DNA of 64,000 bases from Plectosphaerella cucumerina. Its lineage: Eukaryota > Ascomycota > Sordariomycetes > Glomerellales > Plectosphaerellaceae. Location: NCBI GenBank assembly GCA_020746995.1, contig JAGPXD010000002.1, positions 4,650,001 through 4,714,000 on the forward strand. Reading direction: 5' to 3'. Position 1 is the first letter of the stretch. The number at the start of each line of letters is the position of its first letter. Both the position numbers and the translations under genes were made by a program. This document shows, piece by piece, positions 54,758 through 64,000 of the stretch. Below the pieces are notes generated by a model, which was given only the letters and a program-made list of their open reading frames with translations, was not told where the DNA came from and did not search any database.

Positions 54758-55819
54758 ATGGCGACCGGGGCGCCACCAAACTACTGTGAGTGACATCGCG
54801 GAATACTTGCCCCACCATCGCCCTTTGACCCAGCATCATCGACCGCCGACTGACACATGCTCGCTCGCCGCACAGATGCCATCCTAGATATCTCTGAGAA
54901 GGCAACCACGCAGCAGATTCGCGATGCCTACAAGAAGTAAGGCCCCCCTCTATCCTGACCAGCAACGCATGGGACCAGCTCGCTAACGCCCCTCCGTAAT
55001 CAGAGCCGCCCTGAAGACGCACCCCGACCGGGTCCCCGCCGACTCCCCCGAGCGCGCCACCCGCACGCGCAAGTTCCAGCTCGTCAACGACGCCTACTAC
55101 ACCCTCTCGGACGCATCCCGAAGAAGCGACTATGACGCCCAGCGCCGCATGTTCGGCTTCGGCGGCGGCAACTCCTCGGACGCCAAGACCGACCCCTTCG
55201 CCGAGGCCGACGAGGAGGTGCCGCCAGGAGCCGGCACCGGGGCGCAGAACGCCTACTCGTGGGCGTGGAACTTCTTCACCGGCCAAAAGGGCGCAAACGC
55301 CAACGCCAACCCCGAGGGCAGACAGCAGGCCGAGGACGCGCAGTTCGAGGACGTCTTTGAGGAGATGCTCCGCGAGGAGGGCATGGCCGAGGAGGGCACC
55401 AACCGGCCCACGAGCGCCTTCTGGAGTCTCGTCGGCGGTGTTAGCGGCGGCGCGCTGGGATTCATCGTCGCCAATGTGCCGGGCTTGCTGGCGGGTGCCG
55501 TCGCGGGCAACAGGCTGGGCGCCGTCCGCGATGCCAAGGGCAAGAGCGTCTATGCCGTGTTCCAGGTCAGTGGCAGCTTTGAGATATCCGGGGACGGAGC
55601 CCGGAGGGAAGGGAGAAGCGGAGGCGGCGAGACGAGATGACATGTCAGCCCCAACATTCTGTTCTTCATGTCCATCCCCCTAGCCCTTTCCTATCTTCTT
55701 GTACAATGGACCGGGGAGAGCACATGCTGACTATGATGCAGGATCTCCCTCAGGCCGACAGGGCGAGGCTCCTGACGCAGCTTGCCGCCAAGGTGTTCAG
55801 TCATACGGTGGGCGTCTGA
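54758..55819 (+). CDS. Small J-domain protein with C-terminal hydrophobic segment
   Basis: Four exons (54758-54785, 54876-54936, 55004-55565, 55742-55819) give 242 aa. The J domain spans residues 9-75: NYYAILDISEKATTQQIRDA, then HPD at 36-38 and YTLSDASRRSDYDAQRR. A Gly/Asn-rich linker (FGFGGGNSS) and an acidic stretch (FEDVFEEMLREEGM) follow. A hydrophobic Gly-rich segment at about 175-205 (VGGVSGGALGFIVANVPGLL) could be a membrane hairpin or amphipathic element. The last exon encodes a short helix (LPQADRARLLTQLAAKVFSH). J proteins stimulate the ATPase of an Hsp70; the client and compartment here are unknown. All splices are in frame with good signals. Confidence 0.9.
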
Positions 55820-55985
55820 GCGAACGGCTCGATGACGTGACGTGACGTGAGATCATTTTTCGTTGGGAGTTTGGGAAACGGCTCGGCTTGGGATCAGCGC
55901 TCGGTCTTGTACACGATATCACGGGAATGAAATTCATCAATCGTCATGGCTCCCCCTCCCGCGGCGGCGGCGAGGTGTCGTCCTG

Positions 55986-56596
55986 TCATGGTGTTCGGAC
56001 CTCGGACACCAGGCCCTTCTGCTCCGACTGAAGAGGCGTAATAAGCTCAGAGTGATGTTTTGCGGCAATCGAACCGCGAACGGCCACATCGAAACGTCTT
56101 GGCACTCTTTCGCCATCATGTTCAGCTCTGCCGAAACCCAGCATGAGGTCAGCGGCACAAGGGGTCGGAGGGGAAGTCTGGCCCAGCGATGCCCCCACGA
56201 CTCGGCCCCTCTTGCCATTTGCGACGACGTTCTGGCCTCGGGGGCCCAACACCGTTGTGATGATCTGGGGTTCGGCAGCGATGCTTTCGTAGACGCGGGG
56301 GGTTCTCGCGTCGATCATCTCCACCCCGGTGTCTCACCCGGATAGACGACGCCTTCCGCGCCGGAGAAGGTGACAGCAAACGCCCCTCCCCGGATGCGTC
56401 TAAGCGACCTACCCGTCAACGGCCTTACGGCCGCTGCCACTGGAATAAGGTGAGACCCGGAAGATTTGGCTCCCGCTGTGTTTCCAAGCGATGCTGAGGA
56501 AGCGAGGGGATCAGGGTCCAGAGAGCCGCACGGAGGATAGGGGGCGTCGACGCTTTCGGCCGACTCGGGCAGGAAGCCGGGAGCCTCGCACGTCAA
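55986..56596 (-). pseudogene. Possible gene remnant or unresolved small gene
   Basis: Two minus-strand frames adjoin here. The upstream frame ends in IRGGAFAVTFSGAEGVVYPG. The downstream frame, overlapping by a few bases in another register, starts near VEMIDARTPRVYESIAAEPQ and continues with TTVLGPRGQNVVANGKRGRV. Both have codon-like composition with many C/G-ending codons, yet no intron of acceptable size joins them and no protein family is recognised. A frameshifted remnant, an unresolved gene or chance are all possible. Confidence 0.2.
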
Positions 56597-57077
56597 CGAG
56601 CCGTCTGGTGCTTGGCACTAACTGACAGCATCTAGGTTTTTCCGCGTCGTTTTATGTCGCAGATGGAGAGCGATCTTCGGCTTGGCGATGGCCTAGACTC
56701 TGCGGGAACGTCCCCTTCCGTTGCTTGATGGCTTCGAGCTGCCGGAGATGCTCTCCACCCGTCGGGGACCCGCCAACGGGATATTCGGCGATCTGTTGGC
56801 AGGCTTCTTGCCGGTGTTGCAGTCGGTAATAGGAGGTTTGACGACTTCAGACTCGCGCTTGTCTGCGACTGACGGCGCCGGGCTATGGCGTCGTGATGAG
56901 ACAGGATCGGCCTGGCCCCTGAGGGAGTCTCTTCTGACAATGCGGCAGGCGAGGCCAGGAGGCCACCGGATAGGGGAACGAGAGGATGACGATGTTATGG
57001 GATCTTCTGGCTAGGGGAAGAACGGTTGAGCCTAGACTGAGGGGGAGACAGAGTTAGGTTATGCTCTGGTAGAAGGA

Positions 57078-57084
57078 TATAAAA
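57078..57084 (+). promoter_or_regulatory. TATA box of the secreted repeat protein gene
   Basis: TATAAAA lies 170 bases upstream of the start codon, with a C- and A-rich leader between them. This is the clearest TATA box in the window and suggests a regulated, strongly expressed gene. Confidence 0.6.
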
Positions 57085-57247
57085 CCAGTCCCATCCTCGG
57101 CTTCTCCACGACGTTTTGTTTCTTCAGCGACAACAGCAGCACCAGCACACCGACGACAACCCCTACTTCAAGGGTCCACTCCTCCAGAGCCCATCAAGCC
57201 CGTTCTCCCTACCTCCTTTCATCCAAACCAACGCCTCAGCCCTCAAG

Positions 57248-57928
57248 ATGCAGCTGTCCACCGCCACCCTCACCCAGATTCTCCTGGTGGGACTCCAGGT
57301 CACCAACGCCTCACCCATTCCCAGCCCTGGTACCGCCACCACGACCGGTGCCAAGCCCGGCGGTATCAACGTGAGCCTCAACAACCTCCTCGGGAACAAG
57401 GGCGGCCTCCTCGGTCTGGGCAGCCCAAGCAACGGCGCGCTGGGTGGCCTGCTCGGAGGCGGTGGTGGTGTTCTGGGCCTGGGCGGTGGTCAAGGCAGTC
57501 TCCTCGGTCTGGGGGGTCTTCTCCAGGGCAATCCCGTCACTCCTCCCACCGTTCCCACCGGCACTCCTCCTACGATCCCAACTCCTCCAACTGTCCCAAC
57601 CGGCACGCCGCCCACTGTGACTCCTCCCACCGTTCCAACCGGCACGCCTCCCACTCCTGGCACCGGCGGCGGTCTTCTCAACCTCAACTTGGGCAACCTC
57701 CTTGGAGGCAGCGACGGCGCCGTGGGAGGTCTCCTCGGAGGAGGTGGCAGCGGCGTCGGCCTTGGCAATGTGGTCGGTGGCCTTCTCAACGGTGGCACTG
57801 GCACTCCTGCTCCCGGCACCGGCGGCACCGGCGGCGGTCTCCTCGGCAGCCTGGGCCTCAACAACGTGGGCGTTCACGTGGGGATCAATGGTGGAAAGCC
57901 CGTAGCCAGCACCACCAAGACCCCTTAG
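57248..57928 (+). CDS. Secreted Gly/Leu-rich protein with Pro-Thr repeats
   Basis: An intronless frame of 226 codons starting at the first ATG (MQLSTATLTQILLVGLQVTN); the upstream open frame lacks an ATG. Residues 1-22 form a signal peptide ending near NAS. The mature protein is low-complexity: Gly/Leu blocks of the type LGGLLGGGGG and LLGLGGLLQG flank a central Pro/Thr block with three copies of a 9-13 residue motif TPPTVPTGTPPT. It contains essentially no cysteines, so it is not a typical cysteine-rich effector. The repeats could form flexible, O-glycosylated surface or wall material. A sharp TATA box and long leader support regulated expression. Function cannot be assigned; a hydrophobic wall or surface protein is the most reasonable guess. 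Confidence 0.8.
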   Translation: MQLSTATLTQILLVGLQVTNASPIPSPGTATTTGAKPGGINVSLNNLLGNKGGLLGLGSPSNGALGGLLGGGGGVLGLGGGQGSLLGLGGLLQGNPVTPPTVPTGTPPTIPTPPTVPTGTPPTVTPPTVPTGTPPTPGTGGGLLNLNLGNLLGGSDGAVGGLLGGGGSGVGLGNVVGGLLNGGTGTPAPGTGGTGGGLLGSLGLNNVGVHVGINGGKPVASTTKTP

Positions 57929-58224
57929 GGGAAGTTTCACTTGCGGGGAGGCAGCAGCAACCGCCATGGATTTTGAAAGGCGGTTTATTCGTCTTGGAAA
58001 TACGGCCTAGTATGACGAGATTACGACTTTATTCTTCTGAAGGATGGACGTTTGGTGCAATTGGATCACTGGCGGGCAAGATTGATAATAAGGCTTGTCG
58101 CAGGATGATATCGAGTTGTAAATTACCGCGATTGTATTCCAACCCTTTCTCGATTGCCTGTGTGACCACCTCCTCGCTGGAACCATGTCATTCTGCTGCC
58201 AAACGTGCAGCTTCACAAAGACAA

Positions 58225-58560
58225 TCAGTCACTGTTCAGAGCCCTTTCCTTATCCGACTCCTCCTTCTTCGGAGGAAACTTCATTTTCGGGTTGGCCCCC
58301 TGTCCCCATCCACCGAAGCCGTCAGCGGCTGCCATACCGGCAAAGCCCGAACCAGGTCCCATGTCGAGCTTTCCGGCGGGCTGGTTCTTGCCGACACCAG
58401 GGCGATCCTTGGACCAGTCGGACAGTTCAGCCTTATTCATGCCGGTATATTTCTTGAGGTCCTCCTCTGAGATCTCACCGCGCTTCGAGTCGACGATACG
58501 GCGATAGAGGGACTTCTTCTTGGGGGCCTCGGCGGGCTGTTGGGCGTCGTTGGGAGACAT
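58225..58560 (-). CDS. Conserved-looking small protein, 111 aa
   Basis: An intronless minus-strand frame from ATG 58558-58560. The sequence is polar: MSPNDAQQPAEAPKKKSLYR, then RIVDSKRGEISEEDLKKYTG, WSKDRPGVGKNQPAGKLDMG and a Gly-rich middle (GFAGMAAADGFGGWGQG) before a Lys-rich end. No signal peptide or membrane segment, and no named domain. The ordered helix ISEEDLKKYTGMNKAELSDW suggests a real, probably cytosolic or nuclear protein. It converges with the secreted repeat gene, 296 bases apart, and those bases hold nothing else recognisable. Confidence 0.75.
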   Translation of the reverse strand: MSPNDAQQPAEAPKKKSLYRRIVDSKRGEISEEDLKKYTGMNKAELSDWSKDRPGVGKNQPAGKLDMGPGSGFAGMAAADGFGGWGQGANPKMKFPPKKEESDKERALNSD

Positions 58561-59324
58561 GGTGGTTTTGTGTGGTGTGAGAGGGTGGTCAGACCGGGTG
58601 AGGCCCCACGGGTATTGAAAGAAGAGATTGGTTGGTTGTGGTTATGGGAGGAATTGGCCGTGTGACTTCCCCTCAGTTGAGGATTTGGAGCGCGGGGGAG
58701 CCGCGAGCTTTATAGCCGAACAACTTCCCAGGCTATCCAACTACGAATAAAGAACCGTCAACTGGTCCGCCGCCCAAGATGTTGGAGGTGTCAGATGTCG
58801 CTGGTGGCCCATTTTCAATCGCACAAGTACGTCCCCACGACGATGCAAGGTCTCAGCCTCGAGAATGGACCCAAGGCCTCGCCCGGCTTCGCCGTCGTCA
58901 AGAGCGGCCGTTGATCAAAATGCGGTCCCGTCGTTGACATGGCGCCCCCTTTTGTGTTTTGTGGAGGCTGAGGCTGAGGGCGAGGTCTCGTGGAGGCTGC
59001 GCCACCACACCAATTGCCGTCCCAACCGTGAGGAACCAACCGCCATCAACGACTTCAATGCACGGCCAGCTCCTACGATACACTCGGGCGAGACTCAGGA
59101 TCCATTCGTCCTAGTCGAAATGACCAGCTCAATCGGACTTCAATCATCTGATCAAGCTGAAGATTTGCAGACGAAACCTGGAATAGGATCAGCTCAAGGC
59201 ACCGCACTTACATCATTGCAGCGCAAATTCGTCGAACCAAACCGCATTCGATACATCCCACCACCAAATCTACAGAGGGTATTCCGAACTCGTCTCCCCA
59301 CCGTCAAGATGCGCCACAGAGCCA
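58561..59324. other. Intergenic region between the 111-aa gene and POL5
   Basis: 764 bases: promoter of the minus-strand 111-aa gene and the 3' end of POL5. A plus-strand ORF at 58865-59362 overlaps the POL5 stop codon and is not supported. Confidence 0.5.
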
Positions 59325-62300
59325 TCACGCCTTCGACTCGAAGCTCTGCTTCCACTGCTTGAATGCCAGGGGCATGTCCACCTCGCCGCCCTGCTTCTGC
59401 TTCCTCCTCTTGCCCTTGCCCTTGGACTTGCCCTTGGCCTTTGCCCCCGCCTCGGCGCCGGCTGGCGGCTCGAGCTTCTCAAACTCGGCCTCCACTGCCG
59501 GCCGGCTCGCCGCGTCGGCCATGTAGAGAGTCGACGCCGCGATAAGACTCGCCGATGCCGCCGCCTTGGCCACGTCGTTGGCCTCGACTGATGCCGCCTC
59601 GGCGTGGATGTCCTTGAGTAGCTGCAGCGTCGCCTCGGCATCCACTGTCTCGGGGGCCTTGGCCTTCTTCTTCTTGCCCTCCACCTCCTCCTCGCCGCCG
59701 GCTGCAGCTGCCCTTGCCCGCCTGAGCCGCCTCTGGTACTCCCTGATCGTCTCGAGCGCCCGGTCCGAAAGCGACTTGACCGTCGTCGCCCGCATGAGCC
59801 GCAGCAGCGGCAGGAGCAGCGACAGCGCCAACGGCCGGCTGGCCTCGTTCTTGACAAAGATGAGCAGCAAGTCGAGGACCCGCCTCTTGAAGTTGATGAC
59901 TGACTCCTTGGCTGCCTTGCGCTCCTTCTTCTGGCTGGGCTTGCTCTTGACCCGCTGCTTGAACACGTTGGCCAGCGCCTCGTCCATGGCGAGCATCTCC
60001 GAGTCCGTCATGTCCGCGTCAGAGTCCGAGTCGGCCGCCTCCTTGTCCTTGTCGAGCCGGTGGCTGTTGAGGATCTTGCCGAGGGCCAGGTCAATGGCTT
60101 CAAGGTTCTTGGCGTTCTCCGACGGTTCTTCCTCTGCTTCTTCCTCCTCGTCGCTGGCATCGCTCGATGACTTGGAGCTGTCGTTATCGTTGTCGTCGTC
60201 GTTATCGGCATCCTCGTCGACAGGCTCGCCGTTGAGGGTGACAAACTCAATGTCAGAGCCAATCTCATCCGAATCGAGGTCGTCGTCCTCGATGATCTGG
60301 ACATCGTCATCCTCTTCATCCTCCTCATCCTCTTCCTCCAGGTCTTCGGGATCAATGTCATCCGACTCCAGGTTGAACAGAGACTGCTGTCCCTTGGTGT
60401 TCTCGTCTGCCGGGAGGACGTCAAGCAGAAGATCCAGGGCCTTTGGTGTGACCACGTTCGTGAAGCAGCCAAATACCTCCTGCGATACTTGCCGCAGCAG
60501 AACAGACTCTTGTGAGACCATTGACAAGAGAATTTCGATCAAGAACTCAGCAGCACCCTCGCCATCGGTACTGGAGCGGGTCTGATACTCCTCCAGGTCG
60601 CCAAGCAGCTGGAACGCATCGGGCTCGGCGTTGTAGATCTGGAAGATGGCAATCGCGTAGAGCAGGGCCAAGCCGCGCGCAGCGTCCGTCTCCCGCGTCC
60701 GAGACTCCTTCGATCCGTCGCCAGCCTGCTTGCTCAGCGCCTTCAGCTTCTTCCTGGCCTCAGTCACGGCCTTCTTCAGCTTGTCGTCCATCGGGATGTA
60801 ATCGGGGTTGATGCCCTCAACGGCCTTGAACAGGAAGGTCGAGCTGTCGTCCTTGCGAGAGAGGTTGGCGAACACAGACTGCAGCCTCGTCCGGCTCAGA
60901 TCCTTGACGAAATCAGACGCGTTGCTCGGGATCCAAATGGGGTTGGCGTAGGCGAGCGACGTGAGCTCCTGCAGCGCGGGTTCGGGGGCCGAGTTGGCCA
61001 GCTTGAAGAGGTATTCGACGTAGACACGCAGGTCGAGCTTGACCTTATCCAGGTCCTTCCCCTTTGTGCAAGTCTTCATCACCGGCGCACTCAGGACGCC
61101 GATGAGGTCCTCGCCAACGTCGGGCCGGATCTGCTGCAGGATGTTCTCCACCGTCTTCTGGCCGGTGCGGACGTCGAAGCTGTAGACGCCGTTGTTGCCG
61201 GTGAGGTTCTCAACGACAAGGCCCGCCAGCTCCGGGTGGCCGATGGCCACCTTCTCGACAAGCGAAAGGGTCTTGCAGGCGACACGGTGCAGGTAGCGGT
61301 CCTCGTTCGCCGCCTGATTCATGAGACACGCCATGAGGTTCTTGCTGAAGACGATAGGGAAGAGCCACTCGCAGGCCGCCGAGACAGACACCGGGTACGA
61401 GGTGTCCTCCAGGTCAGGTGTCGAGAGTACCTCCTGAAGCACGAGGAAACCCCTCAGTTTCTGTCCTTCTGTCGCGCTCTTGGAGAAGAAGTTTTCTGTA
61501 GCAAGTCAGTTCCTGCAAGTGACACGACACACAAGGCTCATTACACATACCATCAACAGCGCGCTTCCAAAAAGCGGCAAACTGCTTCGAGTTGTTGTCT
61601 TCCCCCGCGATGTAGTGTCCCAAAATGCTGCTCCAGACGAAATGCAGCTGATGCGTCCACACGGCCTGCTTCATCTTGACCGTCTCGTTGTTCTCCTCCG
61701 CCTCGGCATCATCCTTGACGCTCTCCTTGAGAATGGCCGGCAGATCCGAAGCGTTCCTGGGGTCCAGCGGGTTGCGGACGCCTTCATCCTCGAGATTGGG
61801 GTACTGGTCCAGCGCCACCACCCAGATGGCCACGCCCTCAGGCGTCTTGGCCCACTTGGCGGCCTGCAGCGCCTTGATCGTCTCGTGCGTCGCCTCCTTG
61901 CTGATGCTTCCGAAGGACAGGGCTTGCGTGATGACCCAGCCGCATTGCGGGCGCAGCCAGACCTTCTTGGTCGCGAGCTTGATGAGGGCATGGAGCACGG
62001 CCATCCACCTCTCTGCGTCACGGCGCACAACGTTGGCGCGAATGATGCATTCGAGACCGAACAACTGTCCAAAATAGCAGTCCCTCTCTTCCTGGCCCGT
62101 GATATTGCCCAGGGGCTTGGTCCGCTCTTGCAGAATCTCCAGCACCTTTTCGAAAGTCAGGCCGGGGTATTTGGACTCGCTGAGCGACTCGTCGCCGAAG
62201 AGCTGTCGCAGAATCTCGCTGATGACGACGCTGTATCCGAGGCGGGCGCCGGCGCGGCCGCTCGCGAGGCCGCGGAACAGGCGCCAGTCGAGGTGCTTCT

Positions 62301-62568
62301 GGAGCACGGCTTCGGGCACGCCCTCATCGTCGAGGAGGCTGGAGACAATCGCCTCGGCGGCGGCGACTCGGTCTTCGATATCTTCGCTGCCGAGGAGCTC
62401 GTAAAGCTTGGCTTCGCGCACGCGGTCGGCGCCGGTCGAGTTCTCGACAAACGCCTTCTTGACAAAGTACGCCTTGGGATCTTCGCTCTTGGTCCGCTTG
62501 TTGGAAGTGTCGGCCTTGAGAGCCTCCCTCTCGGCGCGCTTCCGCTTCGCAGAAGCCGTCCGTGTCAT
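59325..62568 (-). CDS. POL5: POL5/MYBBP1A-like nucleolar protein
   Basis: Two exons (62568-61551 and 61495-59325) over a 55-nt intron give 1062 aa. The start is the first ATG (MTRTASAKRKRAEREALKAD); the frame is open 87 codons further but begins at GTG. The N-terminal half is a helical repeat solenoid, with YELLGSEDIEDRVAAAEAIV and RGLASGRAGARLGYSVVISE typical of the Pol5/Mybbp1a family. Residues about 700-850 hold a very acidic stretch (LEEEDEEDEEDDDVQIIEDD). The last residues are Lys-rich (KAKGKSKGKGKRRKQKQ), as in nucleolar proteins. Despite its name the yeast protein acts in rDNA transcription and large-subunit assembly rather than replication. Family assignment is firm at domain level; the exact role is by analogy. 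Confidence 0.9.
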
Positions 62569-64000
62569 TGTGTTTTCGGTCAAAAAGGCGTTTGGCGGTC
62601 GATTGGCTCGTGGTCGGTATCGAGGCTGGACAGGACTGAACTCGGAGCTCGGTGAGCTTCTCGGCGAGGGAGAATTTGGGTCGAAAAGATTCTGCCGACT
62701 CTGACCGCTGATAAATTCGACTCCCGCCCAGGGCTGCAGCCGGCGGGGCAGCCCCGCCGCCTCCACTGTTACCCGTCGCAGGGGTCCTCCAATTGCAGCA
62801 CTGGGACTTCCGATTGAGGAAGGCGGCACCGGATGACATAAGGGGCGAGCGCCATGACAGCCTCGCGCGCATCACATCGTGAACTTCGATGTCGTCGCTC
62901 AAGGCGAGGCTAGGTCTATGGCTAGAAAGTAAGGGAGGAAGTAGGATACTGCATGAATTGAAATTCGAAAATTCCACTACATCAGATGGCAACCACCGTC
63001 AAGGCGCTCGACGGGTTTATCAACGTTTTGTTAGAGATGATTTCATCAGGGTTTCTCAAAACACCAAGACGCGCATGATCAGTATCTTCACCTACATTGG
63101 CTGCAAGCAGCCACCGAGATCACCACTCGGATCTATTGTCACACCGTCTGGCGACCCCATGGACAAGGACCTATTCAGATGTCAAGCTCCCACAGGGTCG
63201 ACCCTCAACCTCCCGCCTCCGAAGGAAAAACCCAATATGGCGAGTAAACACGCCTTGCCCGCTCTTTACCTCCATACCAGCTGGTCACAATACACTGATG
63301 GATGCCACACCTTATTTCAAGTCATGTCCGTATCATAGCGTGACTTGTTCAACAGCCTCGTACCAAGTGTCCATTCTTCCCACATTGTTCGTCAATAACG
63401 GCATTCCTGGCAGTTTCCTCCTTACTGACCGGCGGAGAGTCAGCAAAAAGGGGGGAGACGTCGCTCTCCTATCTTTTCTCTAATTTCCCAAATCACGTCC
63501 GTCTCTTCACCTGCGTGCTTCTCATACCAAACCCCACCATCAGTGCAACCCGGGGTAGCACTTAGTCGCTCCGTCGTGCGTCTCCGTTCCAGAACAGCCC
63601 CCCCATCCTCACCCTCATGACCTCACCCCACCACCAGGACCGTCAGCCCATGTCTCACACTTTTCGCCATTCCATTCAGGTACGGTCACCTGCCGAGACT
63701 TTATTGCCCCCTGCAAAGGGTCCCGACCCGGTGCTGGAATGAGCGAGAAAACACACCTACACCCGGGTCAACGCTGCCAGGAATGCCGCCGAGGGGTCAC
63801 TCTACCCTTAGGCCTCCCGCGGGAATGCTTACCCCTGACATCAGCAAAATTCCACTCAAAACTCCGTCCACATGGCAAGGTGGGACACTCAGACACTCTG
63901 ACGGAGTCACATCCGTCGAATCGTGATATCCAGAAGGCCACCCCTGTCTTCTGGACCACAATGGGTGGAGGCTGACAATGGGAACACGCGGGGCTGCCTA
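62569..64000. other. Upstream region of POL5 to the window edge
   Basis: The first few hundred bases are the POL5 promoter and leader. From about 62.9 kb to the end no gene was recognised; ORFs on both strands are short. A gene beginning beyond 64000 cannot be excluded. Confidence 0.45.

Larger units (their letters stand above)
55820..57247. other. Intergenic region with a doubtful minus-strand ORF pair
   Basis: 1.4 kb. A pair of minus-strand frames at 55986-56596 is listed separately. Plus- and minus-strand ORFs at 56.6-57.0 kb are unconvincing. The last 170 bases are the promoter and leader of the secreted repeat protein, including a TATA box. Confidence 0.45.

Noticed and set aside
56632..57014. 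ORFs of about 100 codons on both strands
   Set aside because: They overlap each other, and neither shows a domain or coding bias that separates it from the other.
58865..59362. 165-codon plus-strand ORF
   Set aside because: It runs across the POL5 stop codon, has mixed composition and no recognised similarity.
59566..60585. 339-codon plus-strand ORF rich in Ser
   Set aside because: It is the complement of the acidic and Ser-rich part of POL5; the composition is a shadow.
61480..62655. 391-codon plus-strand ORF
   Set aside because: Antisense to POL5 exon 1 and its intron; no family resemblance.
1..64000. CRISPR arrays, bacterial operons, transposons, 5S rRNA and tRNA genes
   Set aside because: I looked for regular spacer arrays, transposase or reverse-transcriptase motifs, and 5S or tRNA internal promoters and found none; the genome is eukaryotic.

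Overview
This 64 kb window is nuclear DNA of a filamentous ascomycete (Pezizomycotina), most likely a sordariomycete. Evidence: short introns of about 50-130 bases with GTAAGT-like donors, CTAAC/CTGAC branch sites and YAG acceptors; strong C/G preference at third codon positions; long gene-free stretches between unlinked housekeeping genes; and fungus-only families (secreted LPMO-like protein, a lipase-like/NTPase/ankyrin receptor, an ankyrin-subtilisin fusion). The order (Glomerellales or Hypocreales) is a guess from overall protein similarity. Exon-intron structures were worked out by hand from reading frame, splice signals and family knowledge; no transcript data were available.

Layout. 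1-13.5 kb is the accessory end: a secreted LPMO-like protein, a 1178-aa ankyrin-subtilisin (S8) protein on the minus strand, a divergently transcribed 297-aa protein of unknown function, and a 1885-aa NLR-like protein (alpha/beta hydrolase-like head, degenerate NTPase-like core, about 850 residues of ankyrin repeats, ZZ zinc finger). The two ankyrin genes carry the enzyme types used as effector domains in fungal NLR proteins, so this block is the best candidate for a conflict or self/non-self system. 14-18.9 kb holds an ER J-protein (ERJ5), an orphan coiled-coil protein with an in-frame intron, and an undomained conserved protein. 21.4-27.2 kb has the proteasome alpha-7 subunit converging on pyruvate carboxylase, which has ten exons, two of them 8 and 12 nt long. 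33-41 kb is housekeeping: ribosomal protein L11 and Sm-B sharing a divergent promoter, mitochondrial pyruvate carrier MPC1, and F1-ATPase alpha with a 6-nt exon. 41.8-47.3 kb holds an ATP-dependent NAD(P)H-hydrate dehydratase whose 3' end has been copied into a degenerate tandem array, an orphan 710-aa coiled-coil protein and a 148-aa protein with an internal duplication. 52.5-62.6 kb holds an undomained 563-aa protein with a long stop-free leader, a small J-protein, a secreted Gly/Leu-rich repeat protein, a 111-aa conserved protein and a POL5/MYBBP1A-like nucleolar protein.

Functional links. Pyruvate carboxylase, MPC1, ATP synthase alpha and NAD(P)HX repair all belong to mitochondrial or pyruvate metabolism, but their separate promoters and spacing give no sign of an operon-like cluster. 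There is no biosynthetic gene cluster, recognisable transposon, tRNA or 5S rRNA gene. Two large gene-free blocks (about 27.2-33.0 kb and 47.3-51.5 kb) hold only short, poorly coding ORFs.
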